Assembly (NCBI GenBank): GCA_032622095.1
Contig: CP136064.1
Coordinates: 141,313,954 to 141,377,953, forward strand
Source: Siphonodentalium dalli
Lineage: Eukaryota; Mollusca; Scaphopoda; Gadilida; Siphonodentaliidae
Direction of reading: 5' to 3'
Length of the DNA stretch: 64,000 nucleotides
Shown: positions 47,640 to 60,040 of the stretch, one piece after another
How the letters are laid out: the number at the start of each line of letters is the position of its first letter
Position numbering within the stretch: position 1 is the first letter of the stretch
Notes under the pieces: generated by a model
What the model was told of the DNA's origin: nothing
What the model saw: the letters and a program-made list of their open reading frames with translations, nothing else
Database searches by the model: none
Translations under genes and position numbers: made by a program

Positions 47640-47640
47640 G

Positions 47641-48224
47641 TCACACCCGGAAACAGAACGATGCGAGTTAGAAGCATTATTAAAAGTGATATATTCTGAG
47701 CGATATGAGGTAGGTTAATTTATGAAATAAAATCAACACATCCCTGATAAATTTCATTTAACAGATTAATTACCAATATATCGCTGACAGATAGGATTAA
47801 ACAATTTGCCAGCCAGTGAGCATTGTTTATCTTTACCTTCATCTAACCACCCCTAGAGCTCTGAACCATATGTCATCACTCAATTAATAACAGATTTCAC
47901 TTGGAATGACATCTATTAAACGTACTCTCATATACTCTCGATATAGGATGTTCACATGGTAATTTATTGATATCATTATATTACATGCAACTATTGCAAT
48001 AAAATCTTCTTATTTTCAAAACAGGACATCACACCTATTTAATAGTATAAAATTCAAACTAATGGAAGTGTCAATGACAATTTGTTTGTTTTTTTAATTA
48101 AAATGTTGTTTTTTTTTATTATAAAAGTTAAAAAAAAAAGTTTTAATAATTATTTTTTTTGTTAAATTGAGCAAGGAGTTCAATCTAAAAAAAAATCTAT
48201 TTTCTTTTTTATTTAAAAAAAAAA
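47641..48224. other. No gene seen
   Basis: AT-rich, with long T and A runs near 48100-48220. Confidence 0.45.
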
Positions 48225-48600
48225 AAAAAGGTCATAACTCGGATCAAACCCATATTCAAACTCAATCTGTATTTTGGGCTGAGAAACTCACATAGCAAAT
48301 TTGGTTCTAATCAATAAAAAATGTTTGAGTTATGGCAGCATGCGTGAATTCTAAGTCGAAAAAGGCCCATAACTCTGTAAAAAAAAAAAACTCAGATCAA
48401 ACCCATATATGAACTTGGTCAGTATTTTGGTCTGAGAAACCCATATACAAAATTTGGTTCCGATTGGATAGAATTTTTTTTGAGTTATCGCGTTCTGCGT
48501 AAAGTGTCAGATGGACAGACAGACGGACGAACGACGAGTGGTCAATCCGGACTTCGACACTATGTGTACCATACTATGGTATGGGTACACATAAAAATTT
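48225..48600. repeat. ~180-bp tandem repeat with GACGGAC tract and terminal hairpin
   Basis: Two units share CATAACTC, GATCAAACCCATAT, TCTGTATTTTGG and TTTGAGTTAT. They are followed by GACAGACAGACGGACGAACG and the hairpin TATGTGTACCATAC…GTATGGGTACACATA (one bulge), then AAAAA. A related unit is at 60235-60420. Confidence 0.7.
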
Positions 48601-50293
48601 ATGACTTTTAATACACAGAAAAAAATCTTATGAATTGTGTTACATGGTGTTACATCAGATACCATTTAACATGAAACAAATTTTTCAGAATTTGTGTTTG
48701 AATTTACCTTTTACAATTTATTATCTGATAAAGTTATGGTATATGTGTTTCAGAAAGTGAACTTGAATAATATTACAACTTTTTTCTTTTTAAATATTGT
48801 AGCGAGCTAAAATGATGCTAAATCTAAGAATTTTTTTTTTAAATGCAAGGTTCGGAGGCCCATATATTAATTTCTAGAAGCCAACTGGTTAAATTTCTGT
48901 TCAAAATGAATAATTCAGACATGCTAAAAAAAAATTATATACAGTTGTAATATATCCAAGTTTAAATTTTTGCCGATATGGTTGACACTTCTGGAGAATC
49001 GCCTTATATATGTATGTACGGTACATTAATTCCCAAAGTATGTGACCCTTTTATAATAACCACACTAAATCCTGAAAAATCTCCCATATAGTCAGTCTCA
49101 CAATTGGGCTCTTTAGGGAATATCCAACCACTTTCTGTTTGATACTGATTCTAGAGTACTTTTCTATGAGGAATTCAGTGGTGCCGACCGATTTTTGATA
49201 AAAGGGGCCCAAATTCCATTTTTAAGGGCCTGAACCCCAAATTTGGGGTTCAGCACTTTTATCTCAAAGTTGAGCCACCAATTAGAATTTTATTGACCCA
49301 TATACATCAGTGCCACATACAGGTATCATTTCTGATATATTCTGTACCATTATCGGACGGGATTGACCTTCAAGGAGCTCTTGACCCTGAAAATCCAAAA
49401 TGGCCAACTTGAAATCTACAAAAATTTAGCAAAGTCAAGAATAATTAAAATTGTGCTACCTATAGAATTATTTTCATCTTTAAAGGATCAGCACCTTTGT
49501 GCTTCCACTCATGAGTGCTCAACAAGGTTTTTGGATAGAATATATTGGTCGTAGAATGAAAAACAGACATTTTCCCAGTAACAAAGATGTTGATGAAATC
49601 ATCAATTATAGGGTATTTGATCAGTAACCTAAAACTCCAGAAAAAAGGTTGCCTAGTGATATAATTTGAATGTAGTTGTGAGTAGTTCATCCTTTTTTAT
49701 CCAGATTTCATGGACTTTGATGTGAGATGGCTGCCAAAATGGTTATAAATTGGATGACATATATCACATTATCATTACAAATGAGTTCAATGTGTTATTT
49801 TCTTTAAAATTATTGGAGAACAGGATGTTTTTATGGTATTCTAATGTTGAATTGAATTATACTCAGCCCACAAGTAGGTTTAATAGTAAATGTTGAGTTA
49901 CTACAATTCGATCAATCAGTATGATTCGGTAGTCAAGCAGGTTGTGTCTTTATCAGTCCCACAGCAATTTTGATTGGCTGCATGTCATCACCACCATTTT
50001 GAATAAAGGTTCTACAATTTTCCTAACACATACATTATTTTAGAACAAATAATGGCTAGCCTGGCATGATCGCCTATACTTATATCCTGATTTAGTGTTT
50101 TTTTATGAATCTGAACATATATGTATATGTACACGTAGATGTATATTTGTCCTAAATTGTTTCTGGTTCAAATTTGGGAGTTCGTAAGAAAACAAGTCAT
50201 AAGAAAGAAAGCAGTTGCAGTAATATTAAAAGATATTGTCCTGTTCAAAACTAATAAATGCATGTCTATTGGTTATTGGTGTGATATCCAGTA
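48601..50293. other. No gene seen
   Basis: AT-rich unassigned sequence. Frames near 49363-49690 have no recognisable family. Confidence 0.4.
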
Positions 50294-51370
50294 ATAACAA
50301 GACAGTCAATGACTGTGGGGTCGCTCACCAGACTGCAAAGACTGATAAGACTGGGACTCTGGAGACCACAACATCATTTTAAAAGAAGTAGATCTAAACA
50401 GGATATGTGGCTAGAAAGGCTTCATGTATGTAGATAGGTGAATATCCACCTTGAAATTACCAACTGTACACTACTGATCACCCCCCTCCTCCAGCTCAAC
50501 AAGTCCCCTCCTGACCAGGCTCCAGACTACAAAGTCTTAGGTTGGAATTTCACAACCGACATCTCAAACTTTCTCAATTGTTGGAAATTTCCAGTCTCAC
50601 AAGCATCTTTTTATAAAACCATTTAGACACGTTTGAAGCCCAATTATCCATGGACCCAAAACATCATACATGTATGTCAGATTAATCAGTCAGGTAGTTC
50701 CAAGGTAGATGTTTTAATGAATTTGGTATTTCAATGATTTTATTAGACACAAAAGTGTTAACTCCCCATAGCCGTCATTCCTTAACAGGTTGACCTCATG
50801 TTAACAAATCTGAATCTCAGTCACTAAAGGATCCTCCATACTATATGTAATCTAAATAGTCCAACCTCTCTTGAGAAGACATTTTAAGTATTACTATAGA
50901 GACAAAAAGTTATGTCCCTGGTCCCACCCTATTTAACCTGGTGACCCCATCTGAATAAATTTGAATCCCAGACACCCAAGAACCCTTCATACTAAATATC
51001 AGTAAAATAGACCTGATGGGCCTTGTGAAGGAAGCATATTAAGAGGGAAACTGTCCTTCGCTTGGCCCCTATTTGACCAGGTGACCCCATAAAACAAAAT
51101 CTGAATTGGAGTCAAACAAGAACATTCCATGCTAAATAAGCCAACTAGTTCTTGGCTCTTGCAAACATATTTTAAGAATTACTATGTGGTGAAATAGTTT
51201 GTCTCTGGCTCTGCCCTTATTCGACTTTGTGATCCCATTTTCACAAATCTGTCACCCAAGGTAATTTCATACCAAATATAAGCAAAATAGCCAATTTGAT
51301 TCTTGCATAGAAGACCTATCATGAATTACTATGGAGAGAAAGAGTAATGTAGCTGGCCCTCGATTCTTTA
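50294..51370. mobile_element. Composite repeat family, copy B (truncated)
   Basis: Begins at ACAAGACAGTCAATGACTG and follows copy A closely through the head and the first tandem module (to about 51360). It then stops without the palindrome units, (GACG)n tract or terminal hairpin. Confidence 0.75.
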
Positions 51371-52395
51371 TTGAATAAATAATTAAAACATGGATAATGA
51401 TATACATACCATCATAAAACAATGAACTTAGGGGGTATGGCTCTATGCCTGGCGTTGATACAACGTGATGAGGGCTTGTTCTATATCGGATCCATGCTTT
51501 GCTGGATGGACGACTGTCGCTCCCGTTGTTTGGTTGGTGGAGCTGGTTTCAAATTTATGTGTGATTTCATCCTTTTTCTGTTGGATGTGGGATACCTGGG
51601 GTTGTGAAAACCCTAACTTCGCAATACCGACCTGTGTAAACTGCTGGTCTAATAATTTCCCAACTGCGTATATGCCCGCTAATGATAGATCTATTTGATT
51701 TCATCACGGTTTCGTAGCCATTATTGAATTGATATTATTATGACATCAAGTCGCTTGATTTGGGATTTTATATATCAAATGTGCTGTTTTGGCCAACGAG
51801 TTAAACCATTGTTCACTAATTGAGAAGACATCACAACACCAAAAATCTGTCGCACAGTTCATGCATAGTTGTGAGGGACCGGTATACGTAATAGGTTTGT
51901 ATAGCCTTTCGATAAATGTCACCACTTCACACATTTGGAATGTGTTGACTATATATTGTTTAATTAGGCCTTTATATGCGAATTCATAGCTATCAAAACA
52001 GTCGAACTGTCAAGTCGTTGTACTTGTATATTAACTGCATATAGTTGTTTGTATGGCCTTTGGCTGAACTTTATTTTCCTTCACACAGTTCCGCCAATCA
52101 AACTTCAGCTGGCATCTGATTTCGCAGAATTTATGAAGTGTAACAACATCGCATCGATGTTTTAACTTTTCGTCGTTTGCGAATATCGATCAATGTTTTG
52201 ACGTCGTCGAAAGTTTCGACATTTTACTAAAATGTTTAGCATTATAGCATTTTTATGACCAGTCGCTTTCGAAGTTATCGCATTATTTTTCATCATTTTC
52301 GACATTTCATTTTTGCACAATTACGTCAGATTATGTCAAAAGTTTTTCGGCATTATCGACATTATTTTCGCATACGCGAAAGAGGTTTTGACATG
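51371..52395. other. No gene seen
   Basis: Unassigned. Two overlapping frames at 51422-51698 are open but unrecognised. The stretch 52140-52390 is rich in TCGA-containing words (TTTCGACATT, CATTATCGACATTATTTTCG). Confidence 0.4.
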
Positions 52396-52628
52396 CTCCC
52401 TTAGTCATGCAAAGAGTAAAATCCAAGATGGCTTCTGGCGGCCGAATGAACTAAAAATGACTTGTTCCCATCTCCATGTCATTGTTAACATCAATGACAA
52501 ATTTCATGATGATCAGACGAACAGTACGACCTGTAGTCTGTGCTAAAGGATTGAATTTTGATATCCAAGATGGCCACTGGTGGCCATGTTTTTTTTCCGA
52601 ATGACCCCAAAATGAATCGTTCCGGTCT
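52396..52628. repeat. Detached fragment of the 43-47-kb satellite
   Basis: Matches AGTCATGCAAAGAGTAAAAT, CCAAGATGGC, GTTCCCATCTCCATGTCATT, CAGTACGACCTGTAG and the GGATTGAATTTTGA variant: one and a half units, about 4.8 kb from the main array. Confidence 0.8.
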
Positions 52629-52959
52629 AAGGGACCTTGTCCAATTCCGATGGAATTTCCGTCGGTGATCGGAGCTTTTAATCGGAAATTTCTCCCTCCA
52701 TCATCGGAATTTCTCAGATCGGAGTTTTTTCTCCGATCAATTCCGGTGAAAATTCCGATGAACACGGAACAAAACTCCGATGAAATCAGAGTTTTTCTCC
52801 GATATGAAAACTACGATGTTAAAACTCCGATTTTATCAGATTTCATCGGAGTTTTCTCCCGATATAAAAACGACGATGTGATTTAAGTTTTGTATAATAA
52901 TTGCTCCGATTTACTTAATCTCGGATTTGGTTAATATCGGACAATTCAACCTCCGTATA
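52629..52959. repeat. CTCCGAT/ATCGGA-rich stretch
   Basis: The words CCGAT, ATCGG and GATCGGAG recur many times in both orientations (for example TCTCAGATCGGAGTTTTTTC), which gives much self-complementarity. No known element. Confidence 0.55.
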
Positions 52960-52960
52960 A

Positions 52961-54150
52961 GGCCATTCAACAGAGATTCCTTGTTTCTCATCAGCACCCG
53001 TCCCGATTTTGTCGCCAACCCCTATTATTTTTGTATTTTATAAATGATCTATGTCTCACAGACGCGAAGACAAAACGGCGGTCAAACGGTAAGTAAAACG
53101 CACCGAGAACGTAACGCTTCCAATTAAGATCGATAATGGGGTGCACCTCTACCGGAAATGTCGTTCCGGTGTTACGAAACAGATGTTGACATAGTCCCGT
53201 CGCTGGCTCAGTCTACTCCGCTTACTACTCCGTAACGTGCTGAGAACGTTATGCCTTAGCGTAGTGAAGGCATAGAGCTAGCGTCTGGTCTAATGTTGAC
53301 ACGGAACACCGTGTGCCTAACGTAACTATCACAAGTAGAACGTACTCTGGAAACGCCTGATCGCAATTTCATGCATAATAAATTTTAAACATAACATCTT
53401 CGACTTATTTTATATTCACGAAAAGGAATAATAAATGGGGTGATAAATGTATATAAAACTATAAATATTAAGTTAAAATTAGCCACTTTCCCGTGGCAAG
53501 TGAGGTACACAAATTTATGATATCTGAGTACGAACGTCGGAGTGTTCCCCCTATGGTATTGCGATAATCGCCGACCCGAAACAGAGGTCAACAAGTAAAT
53601 AACGTGCGCGCTTCAAAATTTAATAATAATTTAGACTACATACATGTATTTAACATGGTGTTTGCTGTTACGGAAATTTGTGAAGGTGTCTGTGTTATAA
53701 AAGCATGGTATGGCTCAATTAATTGTTCCAGACAACACAATGCTCGCCCAACTGTTTGAGATGCGGAGGAGCGGGGAGATCGATCTACCATGGTCCCGTG
53801 ATCAGTTATTTATATACAATATATATGCGCATGACATGGCCCGGGGTAGGTGTTATATTTATTGTACACCATGTTTTAATATCAATAAATGACTCCATTT
53901 AAATATTGTCAGCCTAGCTCTTGTATTCATTTCTGTTTTAATATATCAACTAAATAGTAGATTTATTAAATTTGAATCACATACACCCATCACAATGACA
54001 AAAAATATGATTGTCTAAATTTACTCGGAGTATACCACTACTCATCGTCTTAGTCTCTTGGAAGTTAGAATACAAAAAACAAAAAACGCCCCCCCGCCCC
54101 ATTCTCAGAAAAAAGTCTGATGAGAAACGAGGAATCTCTGTTGAATGGCC
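52961..54150. mobile_element. PIF/Harbinger-like non-autonomous element (about 1.19 kb)
   Basis: GGCCATTCAACAGAGATTCC-TTGTTTCTCATCAG at the left and its inverted copy at the right (54117-54150) differ at about one position. TAA stands outside each end (52958-52960 and 54151-54153), fitting the 3-bp TWA target of PIF/Harbinger. No transposase; a 60-codon frame at 53710-53892 is unrecognised. Confidence 0.68.
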
Positions 54151-54153
54151 TAA

Positions 54154-55199
54154 TGAAACTTTTATAAACAGAAGATTAAATTAAGTCCCAAATAAATGTT
54201 CCCCCCAGACCAAATTTATAGTATAAGGCAACTCATGCTATTTTCCGTGTCATATTTCAAACCTGCGTTTTGATGTGGCCAATGTCTGAATTCTCGTAAA
54301 GCAAGTGCTATTAAGGGGCAGTTCAAGAGACCATGTTTGAATGGGAATTTCCATGCAAATCTCCCCAGCAAAAGTAAAATATGAAGCAGTTATATGGGCA
54401 CTAAAGCAACAATATGATTAAACGGTCTACACGGCTGGGCTTTTTTGCTATAAATTTATTTTTGAGAACTGTTTTCTGGAATCAAAGTTACAACACGACC
54501 AAGTTTGGAAAAATCAATAAAAAATAAAAAATAAATAAATACATCAACTTTCTAAAGGAACAAAGTCTAAGCCGACCTGCCAAATAAATGTGTATTGTTT
54601 TCAATACCGCACACAGTCACACCCAGAAATGTTTGCAACTCTGACTTCAGCTGCGGAGATTTGCCCATTCAGTATTGGTCACTTGACCTCTCCCTTAATT
54701 TGTTACTTCGTCGAATTATAATAAAATTAGACGGTACCGTAAACCAGTGCTGAGTAGTGCCGTAAACAATGCAAATGTTTATTTCGTACAAGTGTTTTTG
54801 CGATTAGGTATCTTGTCCTCATTTGGATCAACGGTCACCGTTTAATATGCAAACCATCATCAATAGAAAAATAAAGACCCAATAAGTTATTCCCCACTAC
54901 ACCGGTTTATATTATACATTCTGTGTCGCGTGGATCATCTTACATTTGCAATCTGCCATTCTATATCAAACCCACGTTTAAAATGTACGCAAAACGTGGG
55001 GTTTACAGTAGTGCTTTATTTTTGCCACATCGTCGGTTTCTGAGAATACTGTAAACCCAGTGATTGTGGTATCGTAAACAATACAATTCTGCATACATGC
55101 TCCCAATGATACGACAGCTAGTCGGCTAATTTGGTGAGTCAGAACTGAGACAAAATACGTGATTTCTCCTTAAGTTCTTGTGTCCTAACCTGTCCTTAT
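54154..55199. other. No gene seen
   Basis: Contains a small inverted repeat (CCCACGTTT…AAACGTGGG near 54970) and two diverged copies of GTAAACCAGTG…CGTAAACAAT (54738 and 55052). No coding signal. Confidence 0.45.
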
Positions 55200-55982
55200 T
55201 TAACTGGTTCAGTGCTGAAAGCCCATATTTGGACCCTATGTAAGAGTGCTGGAAGCCCAGATATGGGCTTTGGCAATGACACTGTCTTGTTTAGTCAACT
55301 TTTGTTTAGTTTAATCATTTAAATAGCATTTGTCAGGTAATATTTAAGAAATATTGTTACATATATAATTAAATTGGGACATTGTGAAGTTTGAATGGAT
55401 GCCGACCAATAAAATTGTCAGAAAAGGTACTTATATCGCGAAAAGTTTGAGAAAAATTACAAATGTTTTGCCCTAAGGGCGGCCCGACAACCAAGCTCAT
55501 AACCATAACCTAATCAGACATCCAGGCTCATATTGATAACCTACTTTGACAAACAGACAACCAGGCTCATAACCATAGCCTAATGAGACATCCAGGCCCA
55601 TAACCATTGCCTAATGAGACATCCACACTCATAATCATTGCCTAATGAGACATCCAGACCCATAACCATAGTCTAATGAGACATCAAGGCTCATAACCAT
55701 AGCCTAATGGCTAATGAGACATCCAGGCCCATAGGCATAGCCATAGCCTAATGAGACATCCAGACTCATAACCATAGCCTATTGAGACATCCAAGCTCAT
55801 AACCATGGCCTAGTGAGACATCCAGGTAACATAATCACAAATGTATATATATGGTGGTCAAATTTGAGAAAAGAGTGCAAATTATCAACTCCGAGCATAA
55901 AATTCAATAATTTTCTGTTTGTTGAAATATATATACGCATTTTATTACGTTTATGTAGGATATTTAGCAGCGAACCAGTTAA
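55200..55982. mobile_element. TTAA-bounded piggyBac-like non-autonomous element 3
   Basis: TTAACTGGTTCAGTGCTG at the left pairs with TAGCAGCGAACCAGTTAA at the right, with TTAA at both edges. Two related subterminal words follow at 55221 (GCCCATATTTGG) and 55253 (AAGCCCA-GATA-TGGGCTT, a perfect hairpin). The interior carries a 31-bp minisatellite. No transposase. Confidence 0.62.
55497..55830. repeat. 31-bp minisatellite, about 10 units
   Basis: The unit is CTCATAACCATAGCCTAATG-AGACATCCAGG with single-base variants and one internal partial duplication (CTAATGGCTAATG). The units are continuous and vary, so this is not a CRISPR array. Confidence 0.85.
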
Positions 55983-57110
55983 GTATATTTGCAGCACTCA
56001 TCTGAACCAGACTGTGTTTTCCCAATGTGTTATATTCTATTTGTAACACACAATATTGGTTGTAATTTCCAACAGGTACATGTAGGCCTACTTCAACATT
56101 CGGTTTTATAGCTAGAGGATTTTCGCTTAGCATGAATTCCACGGAAAAGCAGCCATGGAGACCGAGCATGGGTATTTGCATCATAAGCATGTCATCGGAG
56201 AATGTTGTTGCTTCTTCTGTATTTCATTATTACTATCCAATGAATATATTTTGGAATGGTCATTGCCCACACTATACAATCTCTTAAACACCAGATATTG
56301 TGTGACTGGGGATCAATGATGCGCGCATGCGCAGTCAACGCATATTTTCATATTTTGCCAAATAAGGTCAAATGAACCCAAATATCATTTTCAAACAGCT
56401 CAAGGGTCATTCTAGGTTAATAGTGAGGCATTTGTGGAAATGTTATTTTTGTCAAATTTCCCATATCACAATCTGCCTCAATTACCATAGTATCCACCTT
56501 TTGCACATATATTTTGGTAAAATGACGGTTTAACCCCTACCATCAATCAGTTTCTAAGGTAAAAACCGTCGTATAGCAACCGTTGCCATGGAAAGTATTT
56601 TCGTGATTGCCCCCATATCTGAAATTAATACGTGGGACCTAATATACACATGCGCCGGTTTTATGCTTTTATGACAATGTCTGCACTTGTTACACAAAAA
56701 ACTATACCTAAAAAATCGCACGGTGATTCCGTCACGAAAATCTTGTGATTCCGTCACACTCACCATCTGGTAAATATCTACACTTCATTGTACATCTATA
56801 CAACATAAATATGTTGTTTGTCAAGGGAAATCTTAACCCGTTTTGTAAAGAGCCAATTCAAGTATGTCATGTGTAACAATTCACAGAGTTATCTTGATAA
56901 TGAAGGGTACCCTCGACACAAGGGAACTTTTCGTGTGATTCCGTCACGGCCGAACTTTTGTTTATACCGATGCATTCTTTAAATGAGTATCAACTTCCGT
57001 TATGTATTTCGTAATTATATCACTTTGCTCCATCATTCTAAAAAATAATAGGCGAAATATCATTGGTATGAACCACATACGGCCGGGTACAAGTTGAACT
57101 AGAGGTGTGA
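55983..57110. other. No gene seen; GTGATTCCGTCAC motifs
   Basis: The 13-mer GTGATTCCGTCAC (hairpin GTGA/TCAC) occurs at about 56722, 56748 and 56936, and again at 61627 and 62791 beyond the repeat block. Otherwise unassigned. Confidence 0.45.
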
Positions 57111-57410
57111 CTGTCCCAATGGGACTACGGATACCCCCCTGTTTTTAAAATACTAAGATGTTTCACATGTCAGTAAACATTTAGTTAAAATAATAAAATA
57201 ACAGTTCCCATTGCAGGTGTACAACCATAACCCTAATCTTAAACCTATTGACCGAAAAATGTAGGAATAAAAGCTTGGACAAAATTATGTATGTTGCGAA
57301 AAAATTTCTAAGTTGTAAAAGGGGAATAACTCCACCAAAAAATGTCGGACAGACGTCATAATCGCAGGTGCACCGGTTCCCATGGTACTCAATATCAGTG
57401 CCAAGATTAA
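57111..57410. repeat. Dispersed ~165-bp-unit repeat, left part
   Basis: Reads ATTGACCGAAAAATGTAGGA, ATAAAAGCTTGGACAAAATT, ATAACTCCACCAAAAAATGT, CGGACAGACGTCATAATCGC and CCCATGGTACTCAATATCAG. It resumes at 61138, so copy C of the composite repeat lies inside it. Confidence 0.75.
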
Positions 57411-58659
57411 ACAAGACAGTCAATGACTGTGGGGTCGCTCACCAGACTGCAAAGACTGATAAGACTGGGACTCTGGAGACCACAACAGTCAGAACTTTTC
57501 ATAATCACTTTAAAAGAAGTAGATATCTAAAGAGTTAAATCTAAAACAAAAAATTTGGAGTTATGTCCCTGGCCCCGCCCACATTTGACCCAGTGACCTG
57601 ATTTGAACAAAGCTGAACCCCAGTCACCCAAGGATCCTTCATACCAAATATGAACCCATATAGCCTGATGGTATTTGAGAAGAAGTCACTTTAAGAATAC
57701 TATGGAGGGAAAGAGTTATGGCCCTGGCTTCGCAACTATTTCAAGTAAACTCATTTGAACAAATCTGAATGTGAGTCACCTAGGGAACATTCACACCAAA
57801 TATGAAACCATTCGGTCTTATTGTTCTGAAGATGTTTAAAAGAATTACTATGGTGGGAAAGAGTTATGGCCCTGGCTTCGCAACTATTTGACCCAGTGAC
57901 TGCATTTGAACAAATCTGAATGAGAATCACCTAGGGAACATCCACACCAAATATGAACCCATTTGGTCTTATGGTTCCAGAGGAGAAGATATTCAAATAA
58001 TTGTTGTCGGACGGATGGACGGACAGACGATAGACGGACGAGGAGTGATGACTATAGCTCCGCCGGAGCACAGGTAGGGTGGCTGTTTGATAATTAAATC
58101 TCTTATCTCCGCCCCTATTTGAACAAACGTGAATCCCCATCTATGAGATCCATTCATTTGGTAATTTCAGACATTAGATTTTAAGAGTTGAACTGAACTG
58201 ATTTTCCTAAAATGACCCCAAATCTGAAAAAATCTAAACCCAGTCACCGAAGGACCATTCATACCAAACATAATCTAAATAGTCCAGATGGTTCTTGAGA
58301 AGAAATTGTTTTAAGAATTACTATGGAAGGAAAGAGTTATGGCCCTGACTTCTCACATATTTGACCTGATGAACTCATTTGAACAAATCTGAATGTGAGT
58401 CACCTGGGGAACATCCACACCTAAATATATAAACCCATTTGGTCTTTAATATGTATCTGGAGAAGAAAACAATTGATGGACGGATAGAGACATAATGACA
58501 GATGGATGGATGGGAGAACAGTCTGACATAGAGACTGACAAATTCAATCCAATATACCCCCCAAGTTTTCTTTGCAAAATCAGGGTATAATGAGTTCAAC
58601 TGGATACTGGTGGTTAAGAACATAATATTCGAACAGACAAGCGTGAACATAGTGTCTGA

Positions 58660-60040
58660 CATTTGCAGAATGAGGTCCCCAAAGGGTGAATTTAATGACA
58701 CAATCCTGCAATGCAGGCTAGCATCACCAAATTCACCCTCTGGGGACCTCATTCCGTGTATGCCTCAACTGCTATGGGAGACATAGCATTAGATTGAAGT
58801 TCTCCAGTTAAAGTTGGTGATGTGCACCCATTGGGCACCTCAATTATGCATTTTATATTCACAAATTAGGGGATATAGAAACTAAACAGAAGGGCTAAAG
58901 TAAGTAAAAATGTCAATTTAAGTGCCTATATACTTCCCAGAAGATGAGGCCTAAGCAGAATGAGGACCCTGGCTAGTGTATTTGGTGATGCTAGACTGCT
59001 GTGCAGGGTAGCATAACTAAATTCACCCTCTGGGGACCTCATTCTGCAAATGCCAGATAGAAGACAAATTTAATCCAATATATACCCCCCCCCATTTTTC
59101 TTTGAATATTAGTCGTATGATTTCATCTGGATAAGTGGTGATTAAAACAATAATATGAAATGGCCAAACCTGAATTTAGTATGTCTGACATTTGCAGAAT
59201 TAGGTCCCAAAAATGTGGATTTAATGACAATATTCTGTAAGGCAGGCTAGCATCACCACCAAATTCATCCTCAATCTGATTAGGCCTCAATGGCCAATAA
59301 AACCAAGGAACAGATTGAAGTCCTACAGTTGAAGTTGGTGATACACACCCATTGAGCACCTCAATTATGCATTTTATCTTCTGCAAATTAGGGGGACATT
59401 GAAACTGAACAGGTGGAAAAAGTGACTAAATCAAACTGTCAATTTGATACTTAGGATACTTCCAAGAAGATGAGGACTAAGCAGAATTAGGTCCCTGGCA
59501 GGTGTATTTGGTGATGCTAGCATGCTGTATGGAATAGCAACACTAAATTCACCATCTGGGGACCTCACTATGTAAATGTCAGACACACTATTTCCAGACT
59601 TGAAGAAATCAAAGCCATTCACAGTATCATTGAATGTCAGTCATTAAATTGCTACAGATATGTTTAGATTAGAATAATACATGTCATCTGGCCAGTTTAT
59701 ATAATTAATGTGGTGAGAAGAGGTATTAAATTGAGAGGTGATATGGCTTGGAAGGGATGGCAGGGTTGGGCCTGGGCCATATGGGAGGGGGTGGGTGGGG
59801 GAGGGTGGAATGTTTCCATAATTTCATTAAAGAGTAAAGTTTCATAACTCTGCAGATGTTATATATAATGGTGTCACTTTTTTTCAAATTTTAAAAAAAG
59901 TTTTTAAAAAAATTGTCCCAGAAGATGAGGCCTAAGCAGAATAAGGTAATTGAGGTGTATTTGGTGATGCTAGCCTGTTGTATGGGGTAGCAACACTAAA
60001 TTCACCATCTGGGGACTTCATTCTGCAAATGTCAGACACA
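58660..60040. repeat. Palindrome-bearing units in copy C
   Basis: Hairpin units like those at 1390-2500. The clearest is 58669-58754 (AGAATGAGGTCCCCAAAGGG … CACCCTCTGGGGACCTCATT). Others at about 58960-59046, 59480-59570 and 59920-60025 keep the right arm but have degenerate left arms. Confidence 0.7.
59765..59807 (+). repeat. G-rich tract, quadruplex-capable
   Basis: GGGAGGGGGTGGGTGGGGGA followed by GGG gives at least four G runs separated by one base on the plus strand. Confidence 0.6.

Larger units (their letters stand above)
43030..47640. repeat. Satellite-like array, about 26 units of ~162 bp
   Basis: Units follow the scheme GCCAAAGGATTTAGTCATGC, AAGAGTAAAATCCAAGATGG, CTGCTGGCGGCCATGTTTTT, GGCCGAATGACCCCAAAATG, CTCGTTCCCATCTACATGTC, AACATCCATGACAAATTTCA, TGATGATCAGAC, TACGACCTGTAGCCCG. 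A second type has GGATTGAATTTTGAAATC in place of GGATTTAGTCATGCAAAGAG, and the two types alternate irregularly. Element-like ends (CA/GGAC tract, hairpin, GAGCTAAAAA) occur at 47155-47257 and 47570-47637. The proteins it seems to encode are repeat translations. Confidence 0.9.

Noticed and set aside
55497-55830. Possible CRISPR-like array
   Set aside because: Units are contiguous 31-bp variants with no unique spacers, and the genome is eukaryotic.
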